Assembly (NCBI RefSeq): GCF_000002865.3
Contig: NW_001865039.1
Span: 240,673 to 304,672 of the forward strand
Direction of reading: 5' to 3'
DNA: 64,000 nucleotides
Origin: Monosiga brevicollis MX1
Lineage: Eukaryota; Opisthokonta; Choanoflagellata; Craspedida; Salpingoecidae
In this document: in pieces, positions 44,548 through 56,377 of the stretch
Layout: each line of letters opens with the position of its first letter
Position numbering within the stretch: position 1 is the stretch's first letter
Translations under genes and position numbers: made by a program
The notes under the pieces: generated by a model
Databases searched by the model: none
What the model was told of the DNA's origin: nothing
What the model saw: only the letters and a program-made list of their open reading frames with translations

Positions 44548-46292
44548 GACGAGGTTAGGTTAAGCTCTCGGACGTTTGGGATGGTCTGGCCAGGCAAGAT
44601 AAGAAAATGCGGCAGCACTCGGTACTGATGGTGTGTGTCTCGCAACGATGAGAAGTCTTTGCCGCAAGATGTTGGAACACACAGGTCGGTGTCAGGGTGG
44701 ATGATGAGGGTAACACGACAGCGCGTGGTTGTCCCAAGGCTGGCAACCAGTGAGTTGCTTTGCTCTGACAGTTGTCAAGCCGATTAACAGCATTGGTTGG
44801 TTTTAAACATGTTGTTCTATGAAAAGATGGGTGGCTGATCGAGGGGGTTGCCCAGAACTATCAAGAATCGACCACAAGCATGGGATTGGGGCTTGTGCTT
44901 TACACACCATGGACCGATTATTGTCCATTTGGCCGGCCGATTCATGTCCCGTCTCTAAGCTGGCATCTGCCAGCCACTTCTTGGGGCGCGCGTCCATTTG
45001 GTTCAACAGCTTGGCCCCACGGGGGTTTGAACGAATTGTCTTGATCCAACCAAAAAAGTGTGTATTTTTTTTTGTTTACATGTTAAAATAACTCAAGTGG
45101 ACGTTTTGGACATTTCGACACCTGCCAAAGGGGGTGTTTTGTAGAAGAGCTAGCCCCCAAGCTTGTTCAAAGTTCCAGAGTAGGACAGTTGGCTGAATGT
45201 GACATGACCAAACGTGTCGTGCGCGTTCAGAGGTTCAGATTGCGCGATGGCTGTGTGCCGCCAGGTCCAGCGGCGCCCCCTTCTTCCCCTTTGTCTCGAT
45301 GACGAATTTGAATTGATCACCATTCACACGGCGAGAGTAAGTATCGGGGATGTTGATTCTCAGTTTGTTTTTGGTGAGGTTGGGCTCAGGCAGAACGTGA
45401 TTGCTGTATTTGTTTCTCAAGTGGGGGCAGGGCAGCTTCATGTCAACAAGTCCAGAACACTTTCAAGAATATTCGGGCCTTCACAACGCAGACGACTTGC
45501 TGCGTCCCCTTCGCGTTGATCAGATTCATGACTGCAAACACTACAGCCCATGAAATCGCCAATCCGAACCTTTTGGTCAAGCATCCCTCACACCTTCTGA
45601 AAGAGTCTGAGAGCACTGAGAGTACTGAGAGCACTGAGAGTACTGAGTACTGAGTACTGAGAGTACTGAAAGCATCGAGAGTACTGAAAGCATCGAGAGT
45701 GCTGAGGGTACTGAGGGTTCGGAGGGACTTGAGGGAGTTGAGAAGCTGTCATAGGACGAGTCTTTAGGCAAATGCTACCGGTCAGGACTGTGAAGTTTAC
45801 GTGCTCGATCATACGCGCATCCTCGCAGGTGTGCAGGAGTTTTTGGTCAATCAGCATGCCCATATTAAAAGATGCTCGTTGAAAGTATTCTTCAGTAGTT
45901 CTCGAGCTGAGATGCAGTTGGGGCTTTTGATGAATCGGCACTATTTCACTATAAATCTCTTCTGGCTCACGCAATGCGGAAGGCAGACAGATACAGCACA
46001 CGCGCACACAAACCCTGTCGAGCTCCTGATTTGATGTGTTAACATGTAAATCATGCTCGAATAAGTGAAGTGGGCTGCTTATCAGCTTTGCGCATTGCAC
46101 CAATGTTTGGTGGTGCTTGTCCTATCGTGTCGGGGCAAAGGATGCTGATCCTGAGAACCCCACGGGTTTCATAGAGTGCATCCTGGCCCTGCACCTCGAC
46201 CCCGCGCTTGAAAAACAACAGGGTCGCGCTCGTGCTGACCCTGTTCGCGCTCGTGCTCAAGTCCATTTTCTCCAAGCAGAGTCGACAAAGCG
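44548..46292. other. Intergenic, with tandem repeat
   Basis: No gene could be assigned. A minus-strand frame at 45235-45441 (NKLRINIPDTYSRRVNGDQF) looks protein-like but has no partner exons. The imperfect tandem repeat at 45597-45722 lies here. Confidence 0.4.
45597..45722. repeat. Imperfect GAGAGTACTGA-type tandem repeat
   Basis: About ten diverged copies of an 11-16-base unit alternate between GAGAGTACT, GAGAGCACT and AAAGCATC variants. On the minus strand it would read as a Ser/Leu/Gln-type repeat, but no gene is evident. Confidence 0.9.
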
Positions 46293-47072
46293 ATGGCTTT
46301 ATCTGGCGACGTGCATGAGCGGTGCTCCTTGACTGCAACTGATTCTGGCGTGCCAGGTTCACTGGCAAGTTTGGCGGAGGTGCTGGGTAGCCTGAATGCT
46401 CAGGCGCATCAACCAATTATGCCAACGAATAATGCTCATAATGATGATAATGCAAGGATGATGACAATTGCGAACAACCATATGCAACGGCTCTTGCCCC
46501 TCGTTACAAGACTTTGGCGTGCCTCATTAGTGTCACAGGACGTGACTGCTTCAGCTCGCGTTGTAAGCTCTGCCGACGCGGAGCGGCGCCGACAAGAATT
46601 GGAGACAGCGGTGAATCGTGCTTGTGCAGCCTGGACCGTTCGAGCATGTCTGGCTCATCTTGCGGGCTCCAGCCAATATAACCAGGGTGCGCCAAACGCA
46701 AGATCGAGTGGCCTCTCTGCGCCAGAGGTGGAAGCGATACCAGCCGTCGAATCTTCTGATGGATCAAATCGGTCGATTGCCAGCATGTCCAGACCCAACT
46801 GGCCTTGCCCCAGGGTGCAGCAGCAGCAGCAGCAGCAGCAGCCAAATCATGTTCGCACACAATTGGGGCAGACATTGTGCAACGCGACAGCACAGGTCAT
46901 CTCGACACCAATGCCACAGCGACGAAGCAAGGTGCCACCAGTGCCGCGCTATCGGCAGCTGAAGCGACGCCCCCGCTTTCGCCGATTCGTACAGCCCATG
47001 CCACCGCATCATGTCATCAATGCCCTGCACGGTCGCGTCCCTCGGCCCCACGAGCGATCGTGGCGGAGATGA
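46293..47072 (+). CDS. Intronless low-complexity hypothetical protein
   Basis: A single exon from the ATG at 46293 encodes 259 residues. The N-terminal half has helical segments (SLASLAEVLGSLNAQ, MQRLLPLVTRLWRASLVSQD, AERRRQELETAVNRACAAWT). A polyglutamine run at about residue 172 is followed by a strongly basic tail (RYRQLKRRPRFRRF). No domain was recognised. It belongs compositionally with the other intronless genes of this stretch (43.8, 47.6 and 49.9 kb). The basic tail could bind nucleic acid or act as a nuclear signal, which is inference only. Confidence 0.55.
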   Translation: MALSGDVHERCSLTATDSGVPGSLASLAEVLGSLNAQAHQPIMPTNNAHNDDNARMMTIANNHMQRLLPLVTRLWRASLVSQDVTASARVVSSADAERRRQELETAVNRACAAWTVRACLAHLAGSSQYNQGAPNARSSGLSAPEVEAIPAVESSDGSNRSIASMSRPNWPCPRVQQQQQQQQPNHVRTQLGQTLCNATAQVISTPMPQRRSKVPPVPRYRQLKRRPRFRRFVQPMPPHHVINALHGRVPRPHERSWRR

Positions 47073-47580
47073 GGTTTGTCTCTTCGGTCATGGCCGTCCG
47101 ATCGCCGAGCTAATGAAAGCGCATGATACATTGCGACGATTAAGATTATTGGTTGGAGCAGCCTGGTACTGCCGCTGCTTGGTCGTTCAAAGAGCTGCTT
47201 GCTCTTCTGTTCGTCTTGTTCCCCCGAGAGCAGTTGAGCGTGAAAGAACAACATTCGTACATCCCTTGTGAATACTATGATGAATCGAGGCCCATTCAAA
47301 AAGGGACGTCAAAGTGCTTTCGCTTTTGCTTTTGCATTTGCTTGTGCATTTGCATTGATCGATAGGGAATTGGGTATTCAATCATTGAATTGTACGCTCG
47401 CTCGCCCGCTACACAGCAGCTGGTGGAAAGCACGGCGAGGGATGGCGTTCTGGTAGCCTAACAAATTGCTCTCGGCAAACTGGAATCACACACAGACACA
47501 GACACAGACACAGATACCTATGCAAAACTTGCAAAACACACCCACACGCAAAACATTCAAGACGTGCCTGGGCATTGATT
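47073..47580. other. Intergenic between convergent intronless genes
   Basis: It contains a repeated GCTTTTGCTTTTGCATTTGC-type stretch at about 47320-47358 and a (CAGACA)n run at about 47490-47513. No gene was recognised. Confidence 0.55.
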
Positions 47581-48390
47581 CTAGTGTGCAGGAGTGCGCA
47601 AAAAACCCGCACCGACACCGATGGTGTTGGAGGAGCGGCGGCGCATGCGCATGCGGCGAGGGTTTAATGGGATCTTGCTGCGGCGATGGGTGTAATCGGG
47701 CTCACACGAGTCCAGGGTCAATTCGGCAGAACTCCAGCGACGCGCATGAGGGGCGGGGTTACTTGACGTGTTGCGGGAGCGGAGGTCGAGGCTGCTGCTC
47801 AAGAAGGAGGAACGACGACGTGGGGTGATGGAGACTGACGCCATACCGGCGATGGTCTCCTCATCCTCACTGTGTTCAGCACTGGTTGTGGGTGAGAGGT
47901 CGTGGGGACATTGGGCGATTGGGGCAGACGGGATGGTAGCTGCTGGGGTCGGTCCTGCCTGTGCTTGCTTCATTTGGGCTGCAGCGACCAGCTGAGTGAG
48001 CGCCTGCATTAGTTGTTGTCGTTGTTCGTGTTGGAGATGCGAGGGTGGGAGTTGTGCTTGTGGCGACTGATGTTGAGGGGTATGCTGTTGCTGTTGCTGT
48101 CCGTGTGGCAGAGGCTGGGGCGACTGGTCGGCCTGCATTGTCATGGATTGGGCCATCTGCATCAAGCGGACGTGTTGAGCCCATTTCTGCTGTAGCTGAG
48201 AGGCACTGAGCGTCAGTAAGCGCTGCACCATCTCACGACGAGCATCTTGGCCTTGCACGCTCTGACGCCGGTTGGCGTGACCAGCATGCGCCAGCAGACC
48301 AGACGAGCGGCGGCGGCGCCAGCCATGGACACGGCCATTGGAACCGTGCTCCACGGTGTTGGTGGCTGTGGGTAGAAGTGAAGTCGCCAT
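47581..48390 (-). CDS. Intronless Q-rich protein with repeated RRxS motifs
   Basis: A single exon from the ATG at 48390 encodes 269 residues. A helical segment near the start (MVQRLLTLSASQLQQKWAQH) is followed by a Gln/Met/His-rich middle (HLQHEQRQQLMQALTQLV), a Ser-rich stretch and a basic end. Four RR-x-S-S sites are spread along it (RRRSSGLL, RRRSSFLS, RRWSSAEL, RRRSSNTIG), matching a PKA-like basophilic kinase consensus. No known domain was recognised. The frame is open further upstream without a clear ATG and runs into a CT-rich tract, so the ATG at 48390 is preferred. Confidence 0.6.
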   Translation of the reverse strand: MATSLLPTATNTVEHGSNGRVHGWRRRRSSGLLAHAGHANRRQSVQGQDARREMVQRLLTLSASQLQQKWAQHVRLMQMAQSMTMQADQSPQPLPHGQQQQQHTPQHQSPQAQLPPSHLQHEQRQQLMQALTQLVAAAQMKQAQAGPTPAATIPSAPIAQCPHDLSPTTSAEHSEDEETIAGMASVSITPRRRSSFLSSSLDLRSRNTSSNPAPHARRWSSAELTLDSCEPDYTHRRSKIPLNPRRMRMRRRSSNTIGVGAGFLRTPAH

Positions 48391-49938
48391 TGCAACAGTC
48401 TGTCTTTTGCGAGATGGCAGGCTGAGAAGGATGGGCTGCGTACAGAGAGGAGATGAGCAAGAAAATGCCGTCCCGATCGAGATGTGAGAGATGTGAGATT
48501 GAGAGATTGAAAGAGATTGAGAGAGATTGGAGATAGATTCTGAGATTGAGAAAAATAGAGAGGGAGAGATCGAGGGAAAAATAGAGAGGGATCGAGAATG
48601 AGAGAGATTGAGAGATTGGTTCTCTCTCTTTCTCTCTCTCTCCCTTGGCCGGTATGGTTTATGGTGGGTCTTCGCCCCAACAGAAGGAAGACTCCCATTG
48701 CTGGCGCATGATGGGGGGGACCCACCCAATGAAAGTATGTACTTGCTGGCTGTGGGTTGCTGTGCAATCTTTTGGTGAGGGAATGGCAGGCAGGTGCGAG
48801 GTTCGGCGTTTGAGATTGGGGCTGCTGGTAGGGTTGGGTGCGATGGGTGTGAAATCCTTCCTTCACCTTGACGTACTTGGTGGTGGTCCTTGCTGTTGGG
48901 TGGGCGTCCTTTGGTTAAGGGAGTTGGTGGATCCATTAAATGTTGGGAGATGGTGGCGTGGCGCAACAGGTCTGTAGGCGGGTTCGTTCATAGATCAATC
49001 TGGTGCTCGACATGCACGTGTAGCTCCTTCTTGGGTTCGAAATGGCTTGGGGCGCCGAGATTGGGGAATGGGTATTTTGGAAAGGCATCTGTCCAATCAC
49101 GTGCACATGGCACATGGCACATGGCACCTGCGATGAAAGAATGCAAAGCCGAGTTGAGTGATCCCGGCGAAATCCATCAGCCGCCAAGCCACACGGGCTA
49201 GGATAGGATTGTAGTCGTTCATCATGGCCAGATTGACCTTGACCATCGACATGTTCCACATGCACACTACTTTATGCCAAAATCGATTCTTTCTGCCATC
49301 TATCCGATCTGGTAGGGTCACACACTCAAGTCCCAACCCCATGGCCAATCCATGCACGGGGTTTTGCGTTGCTTTCTGTTGATGTTTTGACAATGGTGAC
49401 GTAAGAATACAAGCCAGCTTGTGCTGGCTTACAACGGCAGCGGCCAAGAGGGAACGTAACATTGACGTGCGCATGTCGCACCTGCCGTGACCAATCAAGG
49501 ACTGCAGCTCTGTCAGAGCTGTTTGAGTGTACAGCTTTACACTTTGTGGACTTTTGATTTGTCTGCGGGCTTTTCCATAGCTCAGATTGGTGGTCTGCGC
49601 ACAGCGTTGGCAAACCAGAGCATGACGTGCCTTGATCCATCTCTCGATGAACATCATTGGCAAAAAAACACTATTCGACTATTCAATTGCGGGCTGCGGT
49701 TAAAGGTTGGATATTGGTAAAGCAAGCAGATGTGGCCGCTACAGCTAGTGCCAGATACTCACAAGACAGCACAAACAGACAGATGCAATAGGCAGGGCAG
49801 CCATAGGCGTCAATAAAATGAGGAAAAACGGAGGAGGTTCTTTCAGAATAAACACAAGTAGGGGAAGGAGCAAACATACTATGGCACATCCTTGACAGAC
49901 AACATTCAAACAGAAAGCGGGTAGCATGAGCTGGAGAC
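48391..49938. other. Intergenic, CT-rich then featureless
   Basis: On the minus strand, about 48478-48646 is a pyrimidine tract of CTCTCAAT-type repeats just upstream of the RRxS-rich gene. The rest shows no recognisable gene. Confidence 0.5.
48478..48646 (-). repeat. CT-rich repeat tract upstream of the 47.6-kb gene
   Basis: Degenerate repeats of an AGAGATTGAG-type unit on the plus strand read as CTCAATCTCT on the coding strand. They begin about 90 bases before the ATG at 48390. Confidence 0.85.
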
Positions 49939-50583
49939 CTAGCATGCCGGGACGGAACAGCAAAGTTCAAGAGCGAGCGCTGTGACTTGACGTCGCTGCG
50001 AAATATCCGTGATCGGATAGCTGTGGTGCTGGGCCTTGAGCTTTTTGGCGCTGAGGCTGCCTTCGTCGAAGTGAGTCTGGTGCACGAATTGCACGGGCAC
50101 TGGCTCGCTGCTGGCGCGCCGGCGACGAACAGTTTGCTTGGGGTTGATGTTGGTCTCTGTGGGGGTGCTAATTTGGGGTGCCATCTTGGGCTTGGCAATC
50201 GACGAGTCAGCATGTCGCGTTACCATTCGATCCGAGCCCGTGTGGGGTGGAGACCTTTCTTGCGAGCCAGTGATAGTGGTCACTTGTAAAGTCGTGTGAG
50301 GGCAGCGGGCTGCGCTCTGACGTTGGTGTCGGTACTGCTCATACTCTGTTACAGTCATGTTCTCCAAGAGCACGGCCTTGGTCTGATCTTGGAAGAAGGT
50401 GTGTTGTAAGTGACGCCAGAAGCGCGACTGAACAACAGCTCGCCCCAAGGGGCACTTGTCCGTGTCCAAGGCCATGTTCTTCACATAGGCGTGGCGGACG
50501 ACATCGCCCAGGGTTGCAACACCCGGTTGTGGCTGGGAAGCGGGACGGCGGACTGCCCGCCGGCGCAGCTCACTTGAGCTCAT
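49939..50583 (-). CDS. Intronless protein with TL-AY-KN / WRxLQxxFF module (family copy C)
   Basis: A single exon from the ATG at 50583 encodes 214 residues. A basic N-terminus (SSSELRRRAVRRPAS) precedes the module: TLGDVVRHAYVKNMALD (from residue 24), PLGRAVVQSRFWRHLQHTFF and NMTVTEYEQYR. The remainder is Thr/Pro/Ser-rich with one RRRRASSEP site. The module matches the gene at 43.8 kb at nearly every conserved position, including MTVTEYE, and the gene at 18.3 kb in its core. Copies B and C are about 6 kb apart in the same orientation, consistent with local duplication. The function is unknown and the module is not one I recognise. Confidence 0.72.
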   Translation of the reverse strand: MSSSELRRRAVRRPASQPQPGVATLGDVVRHAYVKNMALDTDKCPLGRAVVQSRFWRHLQHTFFQDQTKAVLLENMTVTEYEQYRHQRQSAARCPHTTLQVTTITGSQERSPPHTGSDRMVTRHADSSIAKPKMAPQISTPTETNINPKQTVRRRRASSEPVPVQFVHQTHFDEGSLSAKKLKAQHHSYPITDISQRRQVTALALELCCSVPAC

Positions 50584-51520
50584 TGCGGCAAGAGTATGTC
50601 CGTTTGAATACGTAGTAAGTCGAGTGACTTATGAATCGATGCAGCCGGCCGACTCAACGTGCTCGTCTTGACAAAGCAACAGAAAAATGCCACAAAAGCC
50701 AGCTGGGACCAGCCAAGTCCAGGTCCCTACACCTCCACTTAGTAGAAGTAGAGAAACAAGTCGAACAACCTTGTTTGTTACGGTATTCCACCGTTCCGTT
50801 GGGGTTTACCACAACCACAACAATTCGCCACATCGCGATTTCTGGTTTGTCTTGACGAAATGACATGACCCAACATCTCATCATGTCTGGCTCTTGTCCA
50901 GCGGCTTGATGTGAACAAGCTTCTCAAAGCCATTCACCAGTTCCAACTTTTACATCCTGCGTATTCTTGCGAATCGATGGCCTCTGCGCCATGGCGCGCA
51001 CTACTCACATCAACGCCGACACCACGCACTCTCAAGCAAGCAAAAAACAAAACAAAAAAACATTCTATCCCAAGTATCTGCGCAGTTGGTTCGCATTTAT
51101 CCCGAACACGCACTTGATGTTATGCCGAAAGGATTGGTGATTTGTCACATTTGTAGTAAACCGTTGAGGGTCTTCCAACACACCAAAATGTCTGACATTC
51201 TCAAGACATACATTTACCCCCATCACACCTGCTGTTCTTCTTTGATGGCTTAGAACTAGGGCCAAGAAAACATCAAGTGGATAGACAACTCGATTGTGGC
51301 ATGCCTCGAACAAAGACGCGCGCCAAACAAGGGAGCCAGTCTTGACCCGACCCTGCCCCCGGCCCTTCCCCTGAAAAAGTTGATTCTCTCGTCGGAGCGA
51401 CATCTCTAATGGTCAGAGACAGGCAAAGTCACGATGATAGCGAGGGGCCGACGCCACTGCTCATTCCAACGTGAAGCCAGCAGTCAGGACCGCGTTTTCG
51501 CAATGAGTGGTCAGGATCGC
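50584..51520. other. Intergenic between family-C gene and acyl-CoA synthetase
   Basis: No recognisable gene. This is the 5' flank of the family-C gene and the 3' flank of the synthetase. Confidence 0.55.
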
Positions 51521-54500
51521 CTATGCCACAACAACGTGCTCAAACTGCTTGCGCAAATCCTTCTTGGAAAACTTGCCAACCGAGGTCTTTGGAATCTCGT
51601 CCACAAAGACGGTCACATCGGGCAGCCACCACTGCGGCAAAAGCAATCACGCACAAAATGATGGTGAGAATTCCACGGCGTCACATTGCAAGGCCACAGC
51701 GTCCTGAACAACATTGAACTCCACCCAACACAGCACCCCTCGCAAGATCCCGACAATGTTATAGCGATATCACATTTCGCTTTAAGTGATGTGGAACCCA
51801 GCCTCCCTGACCGCCTCATCCAAGTGGCCTCAGCCGTTGCTTCTTCGAAACTCCCAAAGCCCCACCACCTTTCCACTGAAAAAAACAAAAAACAAAAAAC
51901 AAAAAAACAAAACAAACAAAAAAAAAAACAAAAAACAAAAAAACAAACAAAAAAAAAACCGAGCAAGCAATCCCGGAAGCAGACAAACCTTGGCCATGCG
52001 AGGCTCCAAAAACTCAATCAGCTCCTCGTGAGTAAGCTCCTCATCGTCCGCGAGCACCACGCACGCCATCGGGCGCTCCATCCAACGCTTGGAGCGAACG
52101 GCGACCACGGCGGCTTCCTTCACCTTGGGGTGTGACATGATAATGTTCTCCACTTCCACCGAACCAATCCATTCACCACCGCTCTTGATCAAATCCTTGG
52201 AGCGGTCCGAAATGTAGACGTAACTGCAGATCATGTGAGGTGGCTTGTGAGAGGCTTGATCAATAAAAGATACCGGGACGCAAAGGCGTTCCCATCAAAC
52301 AAAAGGTTGCTTCAACAACACAACGCACCCATCCTCAGAGATGGCGGCGACATCGCCCGTGGCCATCCAGTCATCAGCCTTGAAGTTATCTGCTGGTTGA
52401 TCTGGGTTGTAGTAGCTCGAAGCGATCCAAGGTCCGCGGACCTGAAAGCCCGAGTCGAACAAGCATGTGAGAAAACTGTCCAATGAAATGTTCATGCCGA
52501 ACCGAAGCAAGAATATTGCTGTGGCAGTGCCTGTCTCACCTCCAATTCACCCGTAGTTTCGCCGTCCCAGGGGAGGTCCTCGCCCGTCTCAAGATTAGCA
52601 ATGCGCATGTCCACGCCGACGACGGGATAACCGATGGACTGCCGAAGATGGTCAATCGTCTCCTGGGGTGCGTTTGCGTGCTTGCTTGAGATGGAGCACA
52701 CGCTGCCCAGGGGTGAAGTCTCGGTCATACCCCAGGCCTGCATGATGGGCAGGCCCGTGGCCTTTTCGTATGCCTTGGACAACGAGAGGGGCACGGCACT
52801 GCCACCCACGGGAATGCCACGGAGCGCTGACAGATCACTGAGTATATGGCGCAGGTGCAACACGCCAGTACGGTGAGCAGATTACATAAGACCAGGGCTT
52901 TAAGGACGAGCTTAAAAAAAAATTGAAAAGCACGGATGAAGACGGGAAAACGTGCGAGAGTGAAGAAAGGTGTAAGGGGAGACAGCGGGCACATACCGGC
53001 CCTTCAGCTCGGGCAGGACACCCATCCAAATGGTCGGTACACCAGCGGCAATGGTCACTTTGTATTTCTCCATCAACATGGCCTGAAACACCGGTCATTG
53101 GGCGTGAGGGCACATGGTGCTTTGTGCGCAATGTCATTCAACAGGCTTTGCAGTCGAATTCCTTGGTCGCGGCATAGAGCGATAGACACAATCGTACCAG
53201 ATGCTTGGGGGTCATGTTGCGGCTGGGGAAAACGAGATCAGATCCGACGGCCACAGTCTAGACACGGTCCTCAATAGCAGGTGAGGATGGCCGTGCCCAT
53301 GAAGCTGATGAGGCACGAAACCAACAAAGCGGCCAAAATTTGACCGTACCGCAAAGGGCAGACCCCAGCCATTGGCGTGAAACATGGGCACCACGGGCAG
53401 GACGCAATCCGTTTCGCGCACTGTGTGGGTACAATTGGGAGGTCTGGGTGAGAAGGGGTACGGCGGAGTCAAGCGCGAGGCTCGGACCGCCGTGGGCATT
53501 TTGCCCGGGACTGAGGCTTACCACCCAAGGAATCAGCGCTCAGGATGCCCATCGTGTGCAGATACTGGGAGCGGTGCGTGTACACAACGGCCTTGGGCAT
53601 GCCTGAATAGCAACGAGCACGCATGGGCAGCGCGTGCAAGCGGTGAGGATCACGGGGCACCCTCCACATGAGCACGGCCACGAGCGCACATGGCCACCCG
53701 CACAAAAGCCATGCAGACTGCCTATCAAAGCACGAACCGGTTGTGCCACTGGTGTAGCACATGCTTGCCGGCATGCGCTCATCCTTGACGTCAAATTCCA
53801 CCTCAGGAACCGATGCCTTGAGCTCCTCGTAGTTGAGGATGCGGGGGTCATCGGGCAGGTCACCGGGCACGCCATCATCCATCACAATAATGTGCTTGAC
53901 CTAAGAATTCGACGGTACCATGAAATACGCGTAGATGAGGCGCAGCGAAAATGATCAGCCAGCCGTGTAGGATGAGCTTGACACGGGCGTGCATACCGTC
54001 TTGAAGGTGTCGACCAGGGGCCAGAGAAGCTTGAAGAGCGACTTGTCCACAAAGATGGCCTGATCACACACGCATCATCCCCAGTGACAACAGGCGGAGC
54101 GCATCCCTTGGTCGAGGCGGGCAACGGGCGGTGACAACGTGTAAGAGCTCTCTGCTCGCCGTACCTCGTTCTCGGCGTGGTTAACTACATAGGTGATTTG
54201 CTCAGCAAAGAGGCGAATGTTCAACGTGTGCAGGACACGCGAGGCGTTAGGCACGCCATACCACAGCTCGAGGTGGTTGATGCTGAGCCGCGCGCGAGCA
54301 AGGATAAGATGAGGCACAGTATTCTTTGACAAATGGAAAATCCCTCAAAGATCGCGATGCTCAATCTTTTGTGTCTTCTGTTCAAGGAAAGCCCCTCCGC
54401 AAGCTTACTTGTTCCAGGCGAAAGAGGCCACACGATGGCCTTGGCCGATGCCCAGCTCCTCGAGGATGCCACCGACCTGAGACAGCCAACATAGGGAGCC

Positions 54501-55635
54501 GTGAGACAAGAGGTATTCAACAGCACTTCAAATGCGGAGGAGCATTGAGCACGCCGCAAAGAACTGACCTTGCGGCAGCTCTTCACGTAGTCGGCATAGG
54601 TGGTGACGTCCACGCGATCACCCTAAGGCAACAAAAATGGCATTCAGTGTTCAATGAGAACCAATAAACTGGTGTCTTTGTCCCCCCAGGAGTTTGTCAA
54701 CTGTGCAGTGCGTTTCACAGGCCTTGGAACCATTGCAAGAATGACAATCAAAGGCAGACGGAGGCAGATGGCAGGCAGGCAGACGGAGGCAGATGGCAGG
54801 CAGACAGCAAACCAGCGATCTAACACCAATACACACAAAACGCAAAGTACACAAAACAATTTAACCCAACGGCAGCGGGTAGCGGTCACGAACACAATCG
54901 CTGGTGACGGTCTTGTGGCCAAAGAGTTGCTCCGCACGACGAGTGAACGAGGGCAGCGTCAACTGGTAATCCTGAGGGGAAAAGCAAAACAGTTCATGGC
55001 GGAAGAAGCAAACACAACGGCCGGCACGTGCAGGCACAAAAGAGCAAGCGTCCAAGACGAGAAACAAGGGGGCTGAGTGGCAGTCGGGGGCCCGATCCAT
55101 AAGGGGAAAGCACAATCGGGGCAGAAGGTAAGCAAAGGGGTAGCTTATGAGCTGCAGCTACGTACCGACATGAAGTTGTCGCGAGGGCTCATCACATAGA
55201 CTACGGCGGGATGCGAACGGTGATGAGCATGGACAAAACATGATGCATTGCCAGTGGCCACATGTAAATGATAACTTGCACAGTTGTGTCCCTGTGGCGT
55301 GGTGCGTGGGGCATTCTTACCGGTGCGACGGGCGAGAATGGACGCAGTGGCCGGCAAGGCGCGCGTCAAGGCCAGAGATTTGCTCTGCGGAGAAGATCAA
55401 TACGAGGGAGGTGAGCGCAGCTGCCGGCTCCAATCGCGTTTTGAGCGGTGTGCTTCTTGATGCTTCCCGTTGTGTGTGTGTGTGTGTGTTGTGGGCATGC
55501 GAATGATGCCACCCATGCTCGTGCTGCCGATCTTTTCCAGATCCCGCACAAGACAGGGGTATCAACGCGCTTCAACAGATACAAGACCACACACAGCCAC
55601 TGGGCTCGGGATCCAGATCGTACCAGGGCCGCCAT
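51521..55635 (-). CDS. Mitochondrial-type fatty acyl-CoA synthetase (AMP-binding), 17 exons
   Basis: Exons at 55624-55635, 55321-55384, 55166-55200, 54894-54971, 54569-54622, 54409-54476, 54165-54282, 53997-54059, 53738-53900, 53522-53602, 53350-53420, 53198-53257, 52997-53082, 52540-52837, 52329-52441, 51989-52223 and 51521-51631 sum to 569 residues. The enzyme activates a fatty acid as acyl-AMP and then acyl-CoA. Signature motifs: the P-loop-like [18 protein letters not shown] (from 213), [58 protein letters not shown] and the C-terminal catalytic lysine in [13 protein letters not shown] (Lys553). The N-terminus ([19 protein letters not shown]) is basic and Ala/Ser-rich like a mitochondrial presequence. 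The sequence resembles the AlkK-like medium/long-chain branch. The exon 4 end is the least certain junction. Confidence 0.92.
51880..51959. repeat. A-rich (CAAAAA)n stretch in synthetase intron
   Basis: Interrupted runs of A with single C lie in the last intron of the acyl-CoA synthetase gene, i.e. U-rich with G on the transcript, close to the donor. Confidence 0.9.
54753..54802. repeat. Perfect 25-base tandem duplication in intron
   Basis: Two adjacent identical copies of a 25-base GGCAGACGG-containing unit lie in intron 4 of the synthetase gene, followed by a partial third copy. Confidence 0.95.
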
Positions 55636-55925
55636 CGTTTTGGTTATTGATGGTGAACCAAAAAAAAAAAAGAAAGAAAAGCAAAAAAACAAAACTCAAA
55701 TGTCAACAACGGAAAGAGTGTAACGTGAAGTTTTTTACTTACTAGTCCGTTATACCAGCTTGCAGGGCGGTGTATTTTCGACTTACCAAGTGTTAACCAG
55801 TCCCACTCTCCTGTCCGATGTCGTGGTCATCAGAGTGTAACCTTATCCACACACAGATTGAAGTTACAGTCTCCTCCAGTACTCGAGTTTCCCCAGAGAC
55901 TCAACCGATTTTTTTGCTGACAATA

Positions 55926-55977
55926 CAGTCGAGGGTATTTGTTACCTTTGGACATTTGTTACCAAAAATAAATTTTT
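55926..55977 (+). repeat. Left terminal inverted repeat
   Basis: It starts CAGTCGAGGG and runs to the AT-rich AATAAATTTTT. It pairs with 58970-59024 and lacks the ACC present after CAGTC in the right arm. Confidence 0.93.
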
Positions 55978-56377
55978 CAAATGTTGTCAAAAATTGTTGT
56001 TGGAGAGGAGGTCGCACCTATTAGGGGTGATTTGTTGGATGGCGGTCGGCGTTGATTGTGGTCAGATCTCAGCCCAATTGGGATGATTCGAACCGCGCAG
56101 ATCTGTTGAATTTGTCAGATGCCATTTTGTGAGCGTAGCTGCCCTACATCACGAGTTATATTATTGTTTTGTTTCTTCTATAGGACGTGCCTGCTCTGGA
56201 ACTTGTGAGAACTTGATACACGACGTTTCTCGTCTATCGGGGACGGTGGTGCAGGGAGGCTTGGGCAACCAGCGTTTCAAAGATGCTCAATTAGGTAGGG
56301 CGAGAAAAATCAGTAGAAAAGTGGGTTTTCGTGCAGTGGTGGCGGTTGTAATAAATAAGGTTCAATTCGTGTTATTT

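Noticed and set aside
45597-45722. CRISPR-like or satellite array
   Set aside because: The units are short, directly adjacent and imperfect, with no unique spacers, so this is a simple tandem repeat.
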